A DNA stretch of 55,601 bases from Chlorobiota bacterium (GCA_013151015.1 JAADJA010000096.1:1-55601); one strand, 5' to 3'; numbered from the stretch's first letter, positions 27,544 through 35,905 are shown. Translations and numbers: made by a program. The notes: generated by a model from the letters alone, not told the origin.

Positions 27544-28479
27544 ATGAAAACCATCCACATATCCATTGTTCTTTTTATCCTAACTATTCTAACATTTCCT
27601 GTTTTTTCCCAAAGGCTTGATTTTGAAAAGATAGATGTTGGCCCCGGACCAGAAGATATTGTCCTTGACACGCTGGGCGCCGAAAGGCTGTTGATTTCCT
27701 GTGCCGAGAGACGAAAAGGCCCAATAAAGGGAAACGGGATTTGGGAATATGATTTGAAAACAAAAAAAGCCAGGAAACTTGAGGTCAACCTTATGGCCGA
27801 CAGGCCTTTCAATCCACATGGGATTTACCTGATTTATGAAAATGGCGGAAAATACCTTTTCGTGATCAACCACATTTCAAAAAAGCAAAACGAGATTATC
27901 CGGTTCAGGGTACTCACGAATTCATTGGCTGAGGAAAAATCTTTCCGGGACAAACTTGTGAAACACCCGAACGATATTTATGCTGCCAACAAAAACGAGT
28001 TTTATTTTACCAACGACAGGCCGTTCTGTGGAAGCATTACAAAATACGACCAGGGAAATTATTCGTTGATCGCAAAACACCTCCATTTCCCAAATGGCAT
28101 CCAGGGATTGGACGACACGCTTTATGTGAGCACAACCATTTCCAATAAGGTTTTTCAAATTTACAAAACCAAATCGGCATATAAACGGAAGAAACTGCTG
28201 AAGGTGAAAGGGGGCGATAATTTTTCGGTAAACGGGAAAAACAGCCTTTTGCTCACTTCCCACCCAAAGCTTGTGAAATTTCTGAATCATGCCAAAAACC
28301 CTGAAAAAAAATCCCCCTCACAGGTATTTGAAATAGACACACAAACAGGTAAAAAGAAGTTGGTTTTTTCATCTGAAGGAGATGATATAAGTGCTGTTTC
28401 GGTGGCGCTTGAATACAAAGGTTTTCTTTACCTCGGACAGGTGTTTGATGGGTTTATCCTCAAAATACCCATAAAATAA
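27544..28479 (+). CDS. Secreted SMP-30/paraoxonase-like beta-propeller protein
   Basis: This 311-residue protein has a signal peptide (cleavage near 'PVFSQ') and a six-bladed propeller of the arylesterase/gluconolactonase type. 'GPGPEDIVLDT', 'FNPHGIYLI', 'HPNDIYAANKNEFYFTND' and 'FPNGIQGLDDTLYVST' resemble the calcium- and substrate-site loops of PON enzymes (His/Asn pairs). A lactone or ester hydrolase role is possible. A longer frame exists, but the signal peptide begins at ATG 27544. It ends at a hairpin shared with the convergent octahaem gene. Confidence 0.75.
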   Translation: MKTIHISIVLFILTILTFPVFSQRLDFEKIDVGPGPEDIVLDTLGAERLLISCAERRKGPIKGNGIWEYDLKTKKARKLEVNLMADRPFNPHGIYLIYENGGKYLFVINHISKKQNEIIRFRVLTNSLAEEKSFRDKLVKHPNDIYAANKNEFYFTNDRPFCGSITKYDQGNYSLIAKHLHFPNGIQGLDDTLYVSTTISNKVFQIYKTKSAYKRKKLLKVKGGDNFSVNGKNSLLLTSHPKLVKFLNHAKNPEKKSPSQVFEIDTQTGKKKLVFSSEGDDISAVSVALEYKGFLYLGQVFDGFILKIPIK

Positions 28480-28504
28480 AAAGGCTCCATCCCTGAAGCC
28501 TTTT
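28479..28504. terminator. Bidirectional hairpin between convergent genes
   Basis: AAAAGGCT (28479-28486) pairs perfectly with AGCCTTTT (28497-28504) across a 10-nt loop, between the convergent PON-like and octahaem genes. The minus-strand reading is followed by TATTTTA, the plus-strand reading by As, so it would work better on the minus strand. Confidence 0.55.
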
Positions 28505-28539
28505 AAAAAAATTTAATAAACTTTACTAATTGTGATCGA

Positions 28540-30057
28540 TTATTTCATAAGTACCAGCTTTTGTACCGATGATTGGTTACCGGCCGAAACTTTAACAAAA
28601 TAATATCCTGAACTTACATCTACCCCTGTATTGCTATTGCCGTCCCACAAAATAATTTGGTTACCGGACGACCTGTTGTCATTCGTCCTCGAATATACCA
28701 TCTGCCCGGTAGCATTGAATATCTTTACGTCAACACTTGCGGGGTTCATAAGCAGGAAATTGATTTTTACCGGTCCGTTTGATGGGTTTGGGTACAGTCC
28801 AAAATTCAGGAGGCTCATTTCTTTTACTGCTGTTTCGCCATGCATATTGGCCGCTTCACTTGCAGCTTGTACAATGGTTTTATCTGGAATATCGTCATTT
28901 GGGTCATCATTGTGGCAGCCAAGGCAAGAAAAACGGGGGCTCAATGCAGCTTCCCTTTCCTCATCATCTTTTACTGCACTTCCATCTTCATTGAACATGG
29001 AATTGGTATCGGCAATAATCGTAAACAAGTGAGACCTTACATCCCCTTTGTATCCACTCTCGCCCCTTGTTGTCCCTGACTTTGCGGCAAAAGGCATATG
29101 ACAATCTATACAGGTGGCATCATTAGAGTGGTTTGTCAATGCGGCCTGATCGGGATGACAAGTGGTACAGTTCATTGTAATTCCGTCTCCGTCCCAGATC
29201 ACGCGCTTATGTGGATCGTGGCAAGTGGCACAACTAAAACCATTCTCATAATGTTTTGTTGAAACAAATTCGTCCCATTGCTCGTGGTGCTTGATAAAAC
29301 CTCCACTTGAGTTGATCGGGCTGGTATAGCTACGGTTGTGGCAGGTACCACACAAAAAGTTAATGTCATTGCCATTGGGATCAGGTGTTTGCACCACCCC
29401 ATCAATTGTCAATCCACCGCTTGCATTGTCTTGATGGGCAAATTCATAGACTTTGTCGATATTGGAAGTAGTTGGGCTGGCAACGTGCTCGCTTCCCGGA
29501 CCATGGCAGCTTTCGCAACCCACACCGCCTTCGGTAAATGTCCCAAGGCCTGCAACACCGTCCAACCATGTCCCAAGGGTATCACCGCCGGTCGTATGGC
29601 ATTTAAAACAACTGTAGTTATAAATTTTAACGTCACCCGGATGATAATCGACCCAACCATAGTCAACCCCTCCGTAGAAATTAAATTGGTTATGTCCATA
29701 TCCGGGACTGTACAAGCTTCCTGCTGTCCCAACAATATGCCCGTCGTTCCCGACAAAGCGCGCTTTCCATCCATAACCACCAATGACCCCGGCAATCTGG
29801 CTCCAGTCATGGGATCCGTCACCAAGGTTCGTCATCCACGAATCTTCAAAATTAATGGCCTCAGGTGGGTAAACCGGCGGTTGACCATTTTCGACGACCG
29901 AAAACTTGTAAGGGTGTCCCGATGCCAGCCAATTGTTATAATTTTCAGGATGGCAGGCAGAGCAAGCTTCGGAACCAACAAAACTTTGCGACTGGACATA
30001 AGCATACGAACCCATGAACAACGCAAACGCAACGATTAAAAGTAGATGTTTTTTCAT
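28540..30057 (-). CDS. T9SS-secreted octahaem cytochrome c
   Basis: This 505-residue protein has a signal peptide and eight CXXCH motifs (CSACH at 32, then CFKCH, CESCH, CGTCH, CATCH, CTTCH, CIDCH, CLGCH). The 'GSEACSACHPENYNNWLASGHPYKF' opening is the pattern of the cytochrome c554/multihaem family. The final 85 or so residues are a type A T9SS tail ('LYPNPSNGPVKINFLL ... SSGYYFVKV ... KLVLMK'). Export through T9SS would put a multihaem electron carrier outside the cell or on its surface. Divergently placed is an Fnr-type regulator, with an FNR box between them. Confidence 0.93.
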   Translation of the reverse strand: MKKHLLLIVAFALFMGSYAYVQSQSFVGSEACSACHPENYNNWLASGHPYKFSVVENGQPPVYPPEAINFEDSWMTNLGDGSHDWSQIAGVIGGYGWKARFVGNDGHIVGTAGSLYSPGYGHNQFNFYGGVDYGWVDYHPGDVKIYNYSCFKCHTTGGDTLGTWLDGVAGLGTFTEGGVGCESCHGPGSEHVASPTTSNIDKVYEFAHQDNASGGLTIDGVVQTPDPNGNDINFLCGTCHNRSYTSPINSSGGFIKHHEQWDEFVSTKHYENGFSCATCHDPHKRVIWDGDGITMNCTTCHPDQAALTNHSNDATCIDCHMPFAAKSGTTRGESGYKGDVRSHLFTIIADTNSMFNEDGSAVKDDEEREAALSPRFSCLGCHNDDPNDDIPDKTIVQAASEAANMHGETAVKEMSLLNFGLYPNPSNGPVKINFLLMNPASVDVKIFNATGQMVYSRTNDNRSSGNQIILWDGNSNTGVDVSSGYYFVKVSAGNQSSVQKLVLMK

Positions 30058-30199
30058 AATTTGATTATTTTGTAAATATTAAACTAAGATTGAATACTAT
30101 TGAATACCCATTAAATTTCGCATTTTTTTTAGTTGGCTATATTAAATAACATTCATAAAATTACCTACATTTGTGCATTGATTGATTTCCATGATTTAA

Positions 30200-30234
30200 T
30201 TGATATAGATTAATATTATATTGATAAATATCAA
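30200..30234. promoter_or_regulatory. Tandem FNR-type boxes between octahaem cytochrome and fnr-like gene
   Basis: TTGATAAATATCAA (30221-30234) is a perfect FNR consensus (TTGAT-N4-ATCAA). TTGATATAGATTAA (30200-30213) matches 9 of the 10 consensus bases. The centres are 21 bp apart, two helical turns. They probably bind the product of the adjacent fnr-like gene, which keeps the Glu-x3-Arg recognition residues. Confidence 0.75.
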
Positions 30235-30270
30235 TTTATTTTCGATTAAATCCCTTAACTCATTGATTTT

Positions 30271-30966
30271 ATGGCTAAATTTTCAAAAAATTCAATTTGT
30301 TATACCTGTAACCTCAAACACAACCTCTTCCGGTTTTTAACAGATGACGAATTAAAATACATCAATGAATCCCGCTATGAAGTACATTACAACAAGGGGG
30401 AGAACATTTTCAAACAGGGGGACGCATTTACCCATATTGCCTGCCTTACCTATGGCATGGCCAAGGTGTACCTCGAAGGCGAAAACGATAAAAATGTTAT
30501 ACTCAGATTGCTAAAGCCCGTTGAATTGATCGGTAGCCCGGGTTTCCAGGTTGACAACAGGCATCATTTTTCCGTTGTCACGATCCAGGATTCCAGGGCT
30601 TGTTTAATTGATGCCAATGTGTTTGAACAGGTCTTAAAAAGCAACTCATCTTTCAACCTTGAGTTTATCAAATACATTAATAATGCAACCATACGGCTGT
30701 TCAATAAATTGACGGGGCTCACCGGGAAACATATGCATGGAAGGATTGCAGATGCCCTTTTATACCTCTCTGACCAGGTTTACAAAAAATCATCTTTCAC
30801 CACAAATCTTTCGAGACAGGATATTGCCGATATGACGGCACTAACAAAAGAAAGCTGTATAAGGATACTCAAAGAGTTCAAAGATGAAGGGATAATTGAA
30901 TATGGTTCAAACTCGTTCAACTTGCTGGACAAGGAAAAGTTAGAAATGATAAGCAGGGTTTCCTGA
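30271..30966 (+). CDS. Crp/Fnr-family regulator (third copy)
   Basis: This 231-residue protein has an N-terminal C10-x2-C13, an effector beta-roll ('NIFKQGDAFTHIACLTYGMAKVYLE'), a long helix and a winged helix-turn-helix with recognition segment TKESCIRIL (Glu-x3-Arg as in FNR/CRP). It differs from the pair at 3090-4504 by lacking the four-cysteine block. Additional cysteines occur at about 67 and 111, but a cluster site is not obvious. It is divergent from the octahaem cytochrome, with FNR boxes 37-70 bp upstream of its start, so autoregulation and control of the cytochrome are likely. Confidence 0.9.
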   Translation: MAKFSKNSICYTCNLKHNLFRFLTDDELKYINESRYEVHYNKGENIFKQGDAFTHIACLTYGMAKVYLEGENDKNVILRLLKPVELIGSPGFQVDNRHHFSVVTIQDSRACLIDANVFEQVLKSNSSFNLEFIKYINNATIRLFNKLTGLTGKHMHGRIADALLYLSDQVYKKSSFTTNLSRQDIADMTALTKESCIRILKEFKDEGIIEYGSNSFNLLDKEKLEMISRVS

Positions 30967-31135
30967 TTATGGCATTTCACCCTTTTCGGGAGATTGACCA
31001 AAACCAAACACTGCGCCAGTCGAAGTGGTCAGGTCAGAATCTTCCCGGGAAAATACTTTCGTTGATTGCCGGTTAAAAAGGGGGCCAACAACCAAAAGAT
31101 TTATGTCAGCAAAGATTTGACAAGCTGTTTTCAAA

Positions 31136-32152
31136 TCAAATTGCGTTTTCTTCCCTCCCATCGCCATGAAGCGCAAACCTCCCCTTCCCTACTGGATGAA
31201 CCGGTTCTTTGTCGTTCCAGGGCCAGCCCCCAAATTCCGTTTTCCGGTAATCGTCGAAAGCTTGTTGGATTTCTTTTTGGGAATTCATTACAAAAGGGCC
31301 ATACTGAACAACCGGCTCCCCGATTGGTTTGCCTTCGAGGATAAGCATAAAGCCTTCTTCGTCCCCATTCTGGAACGAGATGTCTTCGTCTGCTTTAAGG
31401 TGGGCCAAATGGTTTTCTTTTATTGCTTCACCATCGACCGCTATCGTGCCCCCTTTATAAAAATAAATCGTACGCCTTGCCCCAGACAGGGTTGCGGGCA
31501 ATATCCATTTGGCATTTGCTTCCATCTTTACCGTAAAAACACCCACGGCATTTTCAGGGTTTGACGCCCACGAGTTGGGAGTTGGGGCAGGGGCTTTTGT
31601 TCCGTGTAATTTTCCGGCAACTACCTCAATGCTTGTGGCATGTCCGTTCCCATCTTTTAACCGAAGAACCGGAATTGCCTCTTTCCATAACATTTTGAAG
31701 TGGGGTTCCACAAATTTTTTCGCTTTTGGCAAATTCAACCAAACCTGGAATATCTCCAAAGGATTGGGATTGTCGCGGTGGACAAGCGGGAACATTTCGG
31801 AGTGCTGTATCCCTTTCCCTGCCGTCATCCATTGCACATCTCCTGCCTTAAACCGGCCCTTTGCCCCAAGGGAATCCGAATGGTCCACCACACCCTGTTT
31901 GTTGATGGTGATGGTTTCGAAACCCCGGTGCGGATGATACGGGAAACCGGGGATATTGCTTCCATGGTACATCCGCCAACCATCTTTAAGGGTAAAATCG
32001 GAACCAATGTTCCGACCCCTCAGTTTATTCAAATCAATCCCCATTTGCGGATTCCCCGCCGGATAATCATCTTTGTGGTAAGCACAAAACAAAAAAGGGT
32101 CTTGCGTTTCCCAGGGAAACCCCAATGGTTTTATTTGTATTGTTTTTCTCAT
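31136..32152 (-). CDS. Pirin-family protein
   Basis: This 338-residue bicupin has the pirin metal ligands H73 and H75 (in YHPHRGFE) and H117 and E119 (in GIQHSEM), and the C-terminal pirin domain ('PIGEPVVQYGPFVMNSQKEIQQAFDDY'). Pirins bind iron; some oxidise quercetin, others act as redox-sensing regulators. It starts 3 bp after the methyltransferase gene and is last in a marR-led operon. Confidence 0.92.
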   Translation of the reverse strand: MRKTIQIKPLGFPWETQDPFLFCAYHKDDYPAGNPQMGIDLNKLRGRNIGSDFTLKDGWRMYHGSNIPGFPYHPHRGFETITINKQGVVDHSDSLGAKGRFKAGDVQWMTAGKGIQHSEMFPLVHRDNPNPLEIFQVWLNLPKAKKFVEPHFKMLWKEAIPVLRLKDGNGHATSIEVVAGKLHGTKAPAPTPNSWASNPENAVGVFTVKMEANAKWILPATLSGARRTIYFYKGGTIAVDGEAIKENHLAHLKADEDISFQNGDEEGFMLILEGKPIGEPVVQYGPFVMNSQKEIQQAFDDYRKTEFGGWPWNDKEPVHPVGKGRFALHGDGREENAI

Positions 32153-32155
32153 TGC

Positions 32156-32752
32156 TTATTTCCTTCCTATTAAGCGGATGACATTTGCCTTTCCAAAATG
32201 ACCTTTGCCTTCGTCCAAAAAGACTTCGTCTTCCCATATTTTCTTTTCGGCCAGCCCGCTGAAATCTTCTTCCAACTCTTCTATCGAAAACAACATTTCA
32301 AGTCTGGGCGGGCCTCCTGTTGCATTGTTGATTTGTTTCTTTGAAAAGGCTTCGAGCAATACCACACCACCCGGCTTTACAAACCGTATCAACTTTTGAT
32401 GGTTGTTTTTTCGGTTCATTGCATGTACAAAAAACAGGGCCATAAGATCGAATGAGTTTTCTTCAAAATCGGCATCATCAATGGAAATTACCTGATAGTT
32501 TATTTCCACATTGTTTTCCCTGGCCAGTTTTTCAGCTTTCTTTTTGCCCTGCCCGCTTGAATCAAAAGCCGTTACCTGCCATCCCATTTTAGCCGCAAAA
32601 ACCGCATTTCGTCCCTCGCCTTCCGCAGGCAACAAAATCTTTCCGGGCCGAAAACTCAAGAGTTGCTCCCTGAAAAAATCATTTGGGCGTTTCCCATACA
32701 TATATTCTTCGCTTTTATAGCGTTGGTCCCACATGTTCATAACGCCAGACAT
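32156..32752 (-). CDS. Class I SAM-dependent methyltransferase (TehB-like)
   Basis: This 198-residue protein begins 'MSGVMNMWDQRYKSEEYMYGKRPNDF', close to the TehB-like methyltransferases. It has a SAM motif 'LLPAEGEGRNAVFAA', an acidic strand end 'VTAFDSS', then 'FDLMALFFVH'. A longer frame runs upstream into the CDGSH gene. I choose ATG 32752 because it overlaps that gene's TAA by one base and has GAAGGA just before it. The substrate is unknown; thiol, metalloid or small toxic-compound methylation is typical. Confidence 0.85.
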   Translation of the reverse strand: MSGVMNMWDQRYKSEEYMYGKRPNDFFREQLLSFRPGKILLPAEGEGRNAVFAAKMGWQVTAFDSSGQGKKKAEKLARENNVEINYQVISIDDADFEENSFDLMALFFVHAMNRKNNHQKLIRFVKPGGVVLLEAFSKKQINNATGGPPRLEMLFSIEELEEDFSGLAEKKIWEDEVFLDEGKGHFGKANVIRLIGRK

Positions 32753-32970
32753 TATCCTTCGAAATTGATTTTCCGGTGCGATCCATCGCAATACGGCTTG
32801 TTGGCTGAAGCACCACAACGGCAAAAGGCAGTGGTTTTTTCTTTGGTTTCGATGTTTCCGTCTTTACCCGTAAGGCTTATCGTTCCATGGACCAAAAGAG
32901 GCCCGTTTGCCATTACCTCCACTTTTACCCCAGTGGATTGGGTTCCGTCATTTTTAGTTTCATTAGTCAT
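32752..32970 (-). CDS. Small CDGSH iron-sulfur protein
   Basis: This 72-residue protein has the ligand set C50-x-C52 and C61-D-G-S-H65 (CRCGAS, PYCDGSH), which binds a redox-active [2Fe-2S] cluster with three Cys and one His. It overlaps marR by ATGA and the methyltransferase by one base. The likely role is redox or iron signalling within the marR operon. Confidence 0.93.
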   Translation of the reverse strand: MTNETKNDGTQSTGVKVEVMANGPLLVHGTISLTGKDGNIETKEKTTAFCRCGASANKPYCDGSHRKINFEG

Positions 32971-33398
32971 ATCTTTATTTTGTTCAATAGTTTATAAAAT
33001 GTTTTTGATTCGCTTTCATTCAAAAAATCACTGAAAAAATTGCCTACGGCCTCTTTCCCTTTTTTATGTGACAGTTCAAAAACCTGTTTTCCTTTTTCGG
33101 TAATCCCAATATCCACCTTTCGTCTGTTTTCCTTGCAGGTTTCCCTGTAAACCAGGCCTTTCTTTTCCAGCCTGTCCATCAATCTTGTAATATCGGGCTG
33201 ATTGACAATTAAACTTTCCTTAATGTCTTTTGGGCTCAATACTTTAGGGTTTTTATGGTACAAAAGGTAAAGCACGTTCAGTTGGGGATGTGTCAGTTCC
33301 AAAGGCTTCAATGCCTTTTTGACTTTGTCTTCCACTTTGTGCGAAAGCCCCAAAAACTTATAGTAAACAAGTTCATATTTATTTTCTGAAGTTTCCAT
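32967..33398 (-). CDS. MarR-family transcriptional regulator
   Basis: This 143-residue winged-helix regulator has 'LTHPQLNVLYLLYHKNPKVLSPKDIKESL' as the start of the DNA-binding region and 'DITRLMDRLEKKGLVYRE ... DIGITEKGKQVF' as recognition helix and wing. It leads the operon marR-CDGSH-methyltransferase-pirin and should bind the palindrome that covers its promoter. Ligand is unknown; a phenolic or oxidant would suit pirin. Confidence 0.93.
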   Translation of the reverse strand: METSENKYELVYYKFLGLSHKVEDKVKKALKPLELTHPQLNVLYLLYHKNPKVLSPKDIKESLIVNQPDITRLMDRLEKKGLVYRETCKENRRKVDIGITEKGKQVFELSHKKGKEAVGNFFSDFLNESESKTFYKLLNKIKI

Positions 33399-33421
33399 AT
33401 ATCCTATAACAGTTTAAAACA

Positions 33422-33443
33422 ATATTTGTTTACAACAAATATA
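33422..33443 (-). promoter_or_regulatory. Candidate MarR operator over the marR promoter
   Basis: ATATTTGTT-TAC-AACAAATAT (33422-33442) has perfect 9-bp arms. It overlaps the minus-strand -7 box TATATTTG (33443-33436), with the ATG about 38 bp further on. Its size, symmetry and placement fit autorepression by the adjacent MarR. Confidence 0.6.
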
Positions 33444-33499
33444 AAAAAACAAAAATAAAGTCCTTTTATGTACGGCTTAAACCATTTTATTGGAAATCG

Positions 33500-35122
33500 C
33501 TATTGTTTCACGAATTTCGTCCACCGGACAATCCCGCTTGAAGTTGAAATCCGCAAAATATAAACCCCTTTATTTAATTGCCTGACATCAATGCTGGATT
33601 CTTTAAGGTTTATACCGTGTTTTGTGATCAACAGTTTCCCTTCCAGACTGGTGATACGAATATTGACTTTCCCCGAACTTTTGCTTCCCGGATTCAGGAT
33701 CGTGATTCGATCGACAGCAGGATTTGGGAAAACAGTAAATCCTGAAAGGGGATTATCGGGAATACGTGTTTGGATATCATTTCCAATTTTGACCACAAAG
33801 GCATAAAGCCCTTCATCCGGTGTTATCATGCTTGTATCCACGGTGATCGTTCCGTGAGCCGTCCCCGACAAATAGCAGTTCCCAATGCCATCGACAAATG
33901 AAGATGTGCCTGCATCATAGCCTTCACCTCCCAGGGATCTAGCATATAGGAGCTCCCCTTCAGAATCATATTTCAAGGCAAGGAAATCATAATAATTACT
34001 GGTGGAATTGGTGACAAGCCCATTTCCCCAGTCAATGTCCCCCCGGATAAAACCTGTTATGTAAACATTTTTTTGTTCATCGGTGCCCAGGGAATTGTTA
34101 ATTCCGATAGTGGCATCGCCCAAATTGATTTCAGGGACTTCCCTGACCCATAAAAAATCACCATCTTCATTCAATCTCGCCAGGTAAAAATCATAAACCC
34201 ATGAAGGGCCTGTAGTTTGGATCGTGTCAAATAAAGCGGGAAGTTGCAATGGCCCCGACAAATAAACAAAACCAGGGTCTTTGGCAACAACTTTTGGCCT
34301 GGGACAAGTTACGTCCTCAATGAACTTGACCCATTGCACCTCTCCAAAACTGTTGTATTTGGCGAGATAGGAACTGTAGGAAAACCCCGGATCATATGGT
34401 GTCCCACCAAAAACCGCATCGGCATCCGCACAAGATCCGGCAGAATAGATATTCCCTTCACTGTCCACCGAAACCGAAGAAATTACAGGTACATTGTTTT
34501 GTCCTATCTGCAAAAGCTGGTTTCCTTCCGTATCATACTTCGTGACAAAGGATTGGTTTGTGAAGGAACCGTGTCCCAGATAAATATTGTTTTCAGCATC
34601 CAGGGCCATTTCAAAACCCTTCAAACCCGATGAATTATAGTCTTTGGAAATGAACCAATCCAATTCCATGGAGTCGTTCATTTTAATGAATACTGTATTT
34701 GAGAAACCGCCCAAATATGGAATTGTATCTTCGGTATTTGAAAAGTTTATTTCGGATTTGGTATCAAGGGAAACCATGAGATTTCCATTCCCATCGCTTA
34801 AAATTGCAAAAACCCTACATTCCCCCAAAAAAACAATTTCATCCATGAGATTAAATTCATTATCATATTTCTTTAGGAAAACATCCCCATAAGTACCTGA
34901 TACCTGGTTTTGCAGGCCACTGAAATAAATGTTGTTATTGGGGTCGGCACAAACCGAACTTCCCAATTCGGCGGGGTTGGAACCGTAATCAAGGGGATGT
35001 GCATCAATCCATTCAAAGGATTGCGCCGGGAGGCTTCCCGTTGAAACAAATATCAATATGGCAATGAACAGGTCCCGTAATCGGTGTTCAAATGATCGTG
35101 AGTAAAAATTAGTGGTTTTCAT
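33500..35122 (-). CDS. T9SS-secreted beta-propeller (SBBP-like) protein
   Basis: This 540-residue protein has a signal peptide ending near 'LPAQ', then about eight repeats of the 'KYD-x-EG-x2-L' or 'KYNSFGEVQWVK' kind that build SBBP propellers, and a type A sorting tail ('VFPNPAVDRITIL ... GVYILRISTSSGIVRWTKFVKQ'). It is a surface or secreted protein of unknown function. It follows the tlpA-like gene by 13 bp and is probably co-transcribed with it. Confidence 0.85.
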   Translation of the reverse strand: MKTTNFYSRSFEHRLRDLFIAILIFVSTGSLPAQSFEWIDAHPLDYGSNPAELGSSVCADPNNNIYFSGLQNQVSGTYGDVFLKKYDNEFNLMDEIVFLGECRVFAILSDGNGNLMVSLDTKSEINFSNTEDTIPYLGGFSNTVFIKMNDSMELDWFISKDYNSSGLKGFEMALDAENNIYLGHGSFTNQSFVTKYDTEGNQLLQIGQNNVPVISSVSVDSEGNIYSAGSCADADAVFGGTPYDPGFSYSSYLAKYNSFGEVQWVKFIEDVTCPRPKVVAKDPGFVYLSGPLQLPALFDTIQTTGPSWVYDFYLARLNEDGDFLWVREVPEINLGDATIGINNSLGTDEQKNVYITGFIRGDIDWGNGLVTNSTSNYYDFLALKYDSEGELLYARSLGGEGYDAGTSSFVDGIGNCYLSGTAHGTITVDTSMITPDEGLYAFVVKIGNDIQTRIPDNPLSGFTVFPNPAVDRITILNPGSKSSGKVNIRITSLEGKLLITKHGINLKESSIDVRQLNKGVYILRISTSSGIVRWTKFVKQ

Positions 35123-35135
35123 GGTTTCAGTTTAC

Positions 35136-35669
35136 TTAATTCAACAATTCTTCAATCTTCTCCTTCATGGCCTCAAACTCCTCAGTATCGTAAAGACGCG
35201 TGAGAAAAACGATTTTCCCCTCCCGGTCAATGACAACATTTCGGGTAACACCGCTTTTTTTGTGTGCAAACAAACTGAATATCTTTGCTTCAGGATCCAG
35301 TGCCATAGGATATGTTATTTTCATGTCATTGACAAAACCTTTCACTTTTTCCAGGGGTTCGTCATAATCCACACCAATTAAAATAAAATCCTTGTCCTTA
35401 TTGGGCAGCCACACTTCTTCTTCAAGATGTGGCATCTCTTTCCGGCAAACAGAACACCAACTGGCCGTGAATTGCAATACCACGATTTTCCCTCGCAAAT
35501 CCTTTAAGGTAACCGATTCACCGGTTGTTAGCTGCATCGTAAACCCAGGAGCCATGTCGCCTGTTTTTACGATATAACCACGGTCTTTGTCTTCTTCCCG
35601 CTGTCCACAAGAAGTGAGGGTGCTCAGTATTGGCAATGAAAGGAACAATATCAGTATTGATTTTTTCAT
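35136..35669 (-). CDS. TlpA-type thioredoxin-like lipoprotein
   Basis: This 177-residue protein has lipobox 'LTSC' (C21) and a redoxin fold with active site W71-C72-S-V-C75 and cis-Pro region 'GVTRNVVIDREGKIVF'. It is a periplasmic membrane-tethered disulfide reductase, the class that keeps haem-binding or metal-binding cysteines reduced. The nearby haem-motif and YceI genes suggest a link to cytochrome maturation, which is inference. A 17-bp hairpin lies 45 nt upstream. Confidence 0.88.
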   Translation of the reverse strand: MKKSILILFLSLPILSTLTSCGQREEDKDRGYIVKTGDMAPGFTMQLTTGESVTLKDLRGKIVVLQFTASWCSVCRKEMPHLEEEVWLPNKDKDFILIGVDYDEPLEKVKGFVNDMKITYPMALDPEAKIFSLFAHKKSGVTRNVVIDREGKIVFLTRLYDTEEFEAMKEKIEELLN

Positions 35670-35713
35670 TTGATCAAGTTTTCCTAATAAGGTTGTTTCG
35701 CATTTATTATATT

Positions 35714-35751
35714 GCCGCTAATGTGGGAATTGTTATTCCCACATTAGCGGC
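35714..35751. repeat. Long perfect hairpin upstream of tlpA-like gene
   Basis: GCCGCTAATGTGGGAAT (35714-35730) and its exact complement (35735-35751) form a 17-bp stem with a TGTT loop. No U-tract follows on either strand. It could be a structured leader, a transcription barrier or the trace of a mobile repeat. Confidence 0.6.
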
Positions 35752-35816
35752 CTTATTTCAATCATCCCCTTATGCCTGCGCTTATAGTGCTTTTTCACAA
35801 AGGTGTGTGTTTCAAG

Positions 35817-35841
35817 TCAATCATAGATATTTTATGATTGA
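35817..35841. repeat. Palindrome in the tlpA-yceI spacer
   Basis: TCAATCATA (35817-35825) and TATGATTGA (35833-35841) are perfect complements with a 7-bp spacer, between yceI and the 17-bp hairpin. It is operator-like, but no regulator can be assigned. Confidence 0.4.
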
Positions 35842-35905
35842 TCATTTGGAACTGTCCACCTTAAAAACAAGTTGTCCGAAAATTAGTTCATGTTGAAAAT
35901 AAAAA

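Noticed and set aside
29338-30039. A 233-codon open frame antisense to the octahaem cytochrome
   Set aside because: It is the mirror of the haem gene and its Cys/Thr-rich makeup comes from the CXXCH codons; no start signal or domain.
35630-35896. An 88-codon plus-strand frame over the tlpA-yceI spacer
   Set aside because: It spans two palindromes and the tlpA start, has no domain and no ribosome site.
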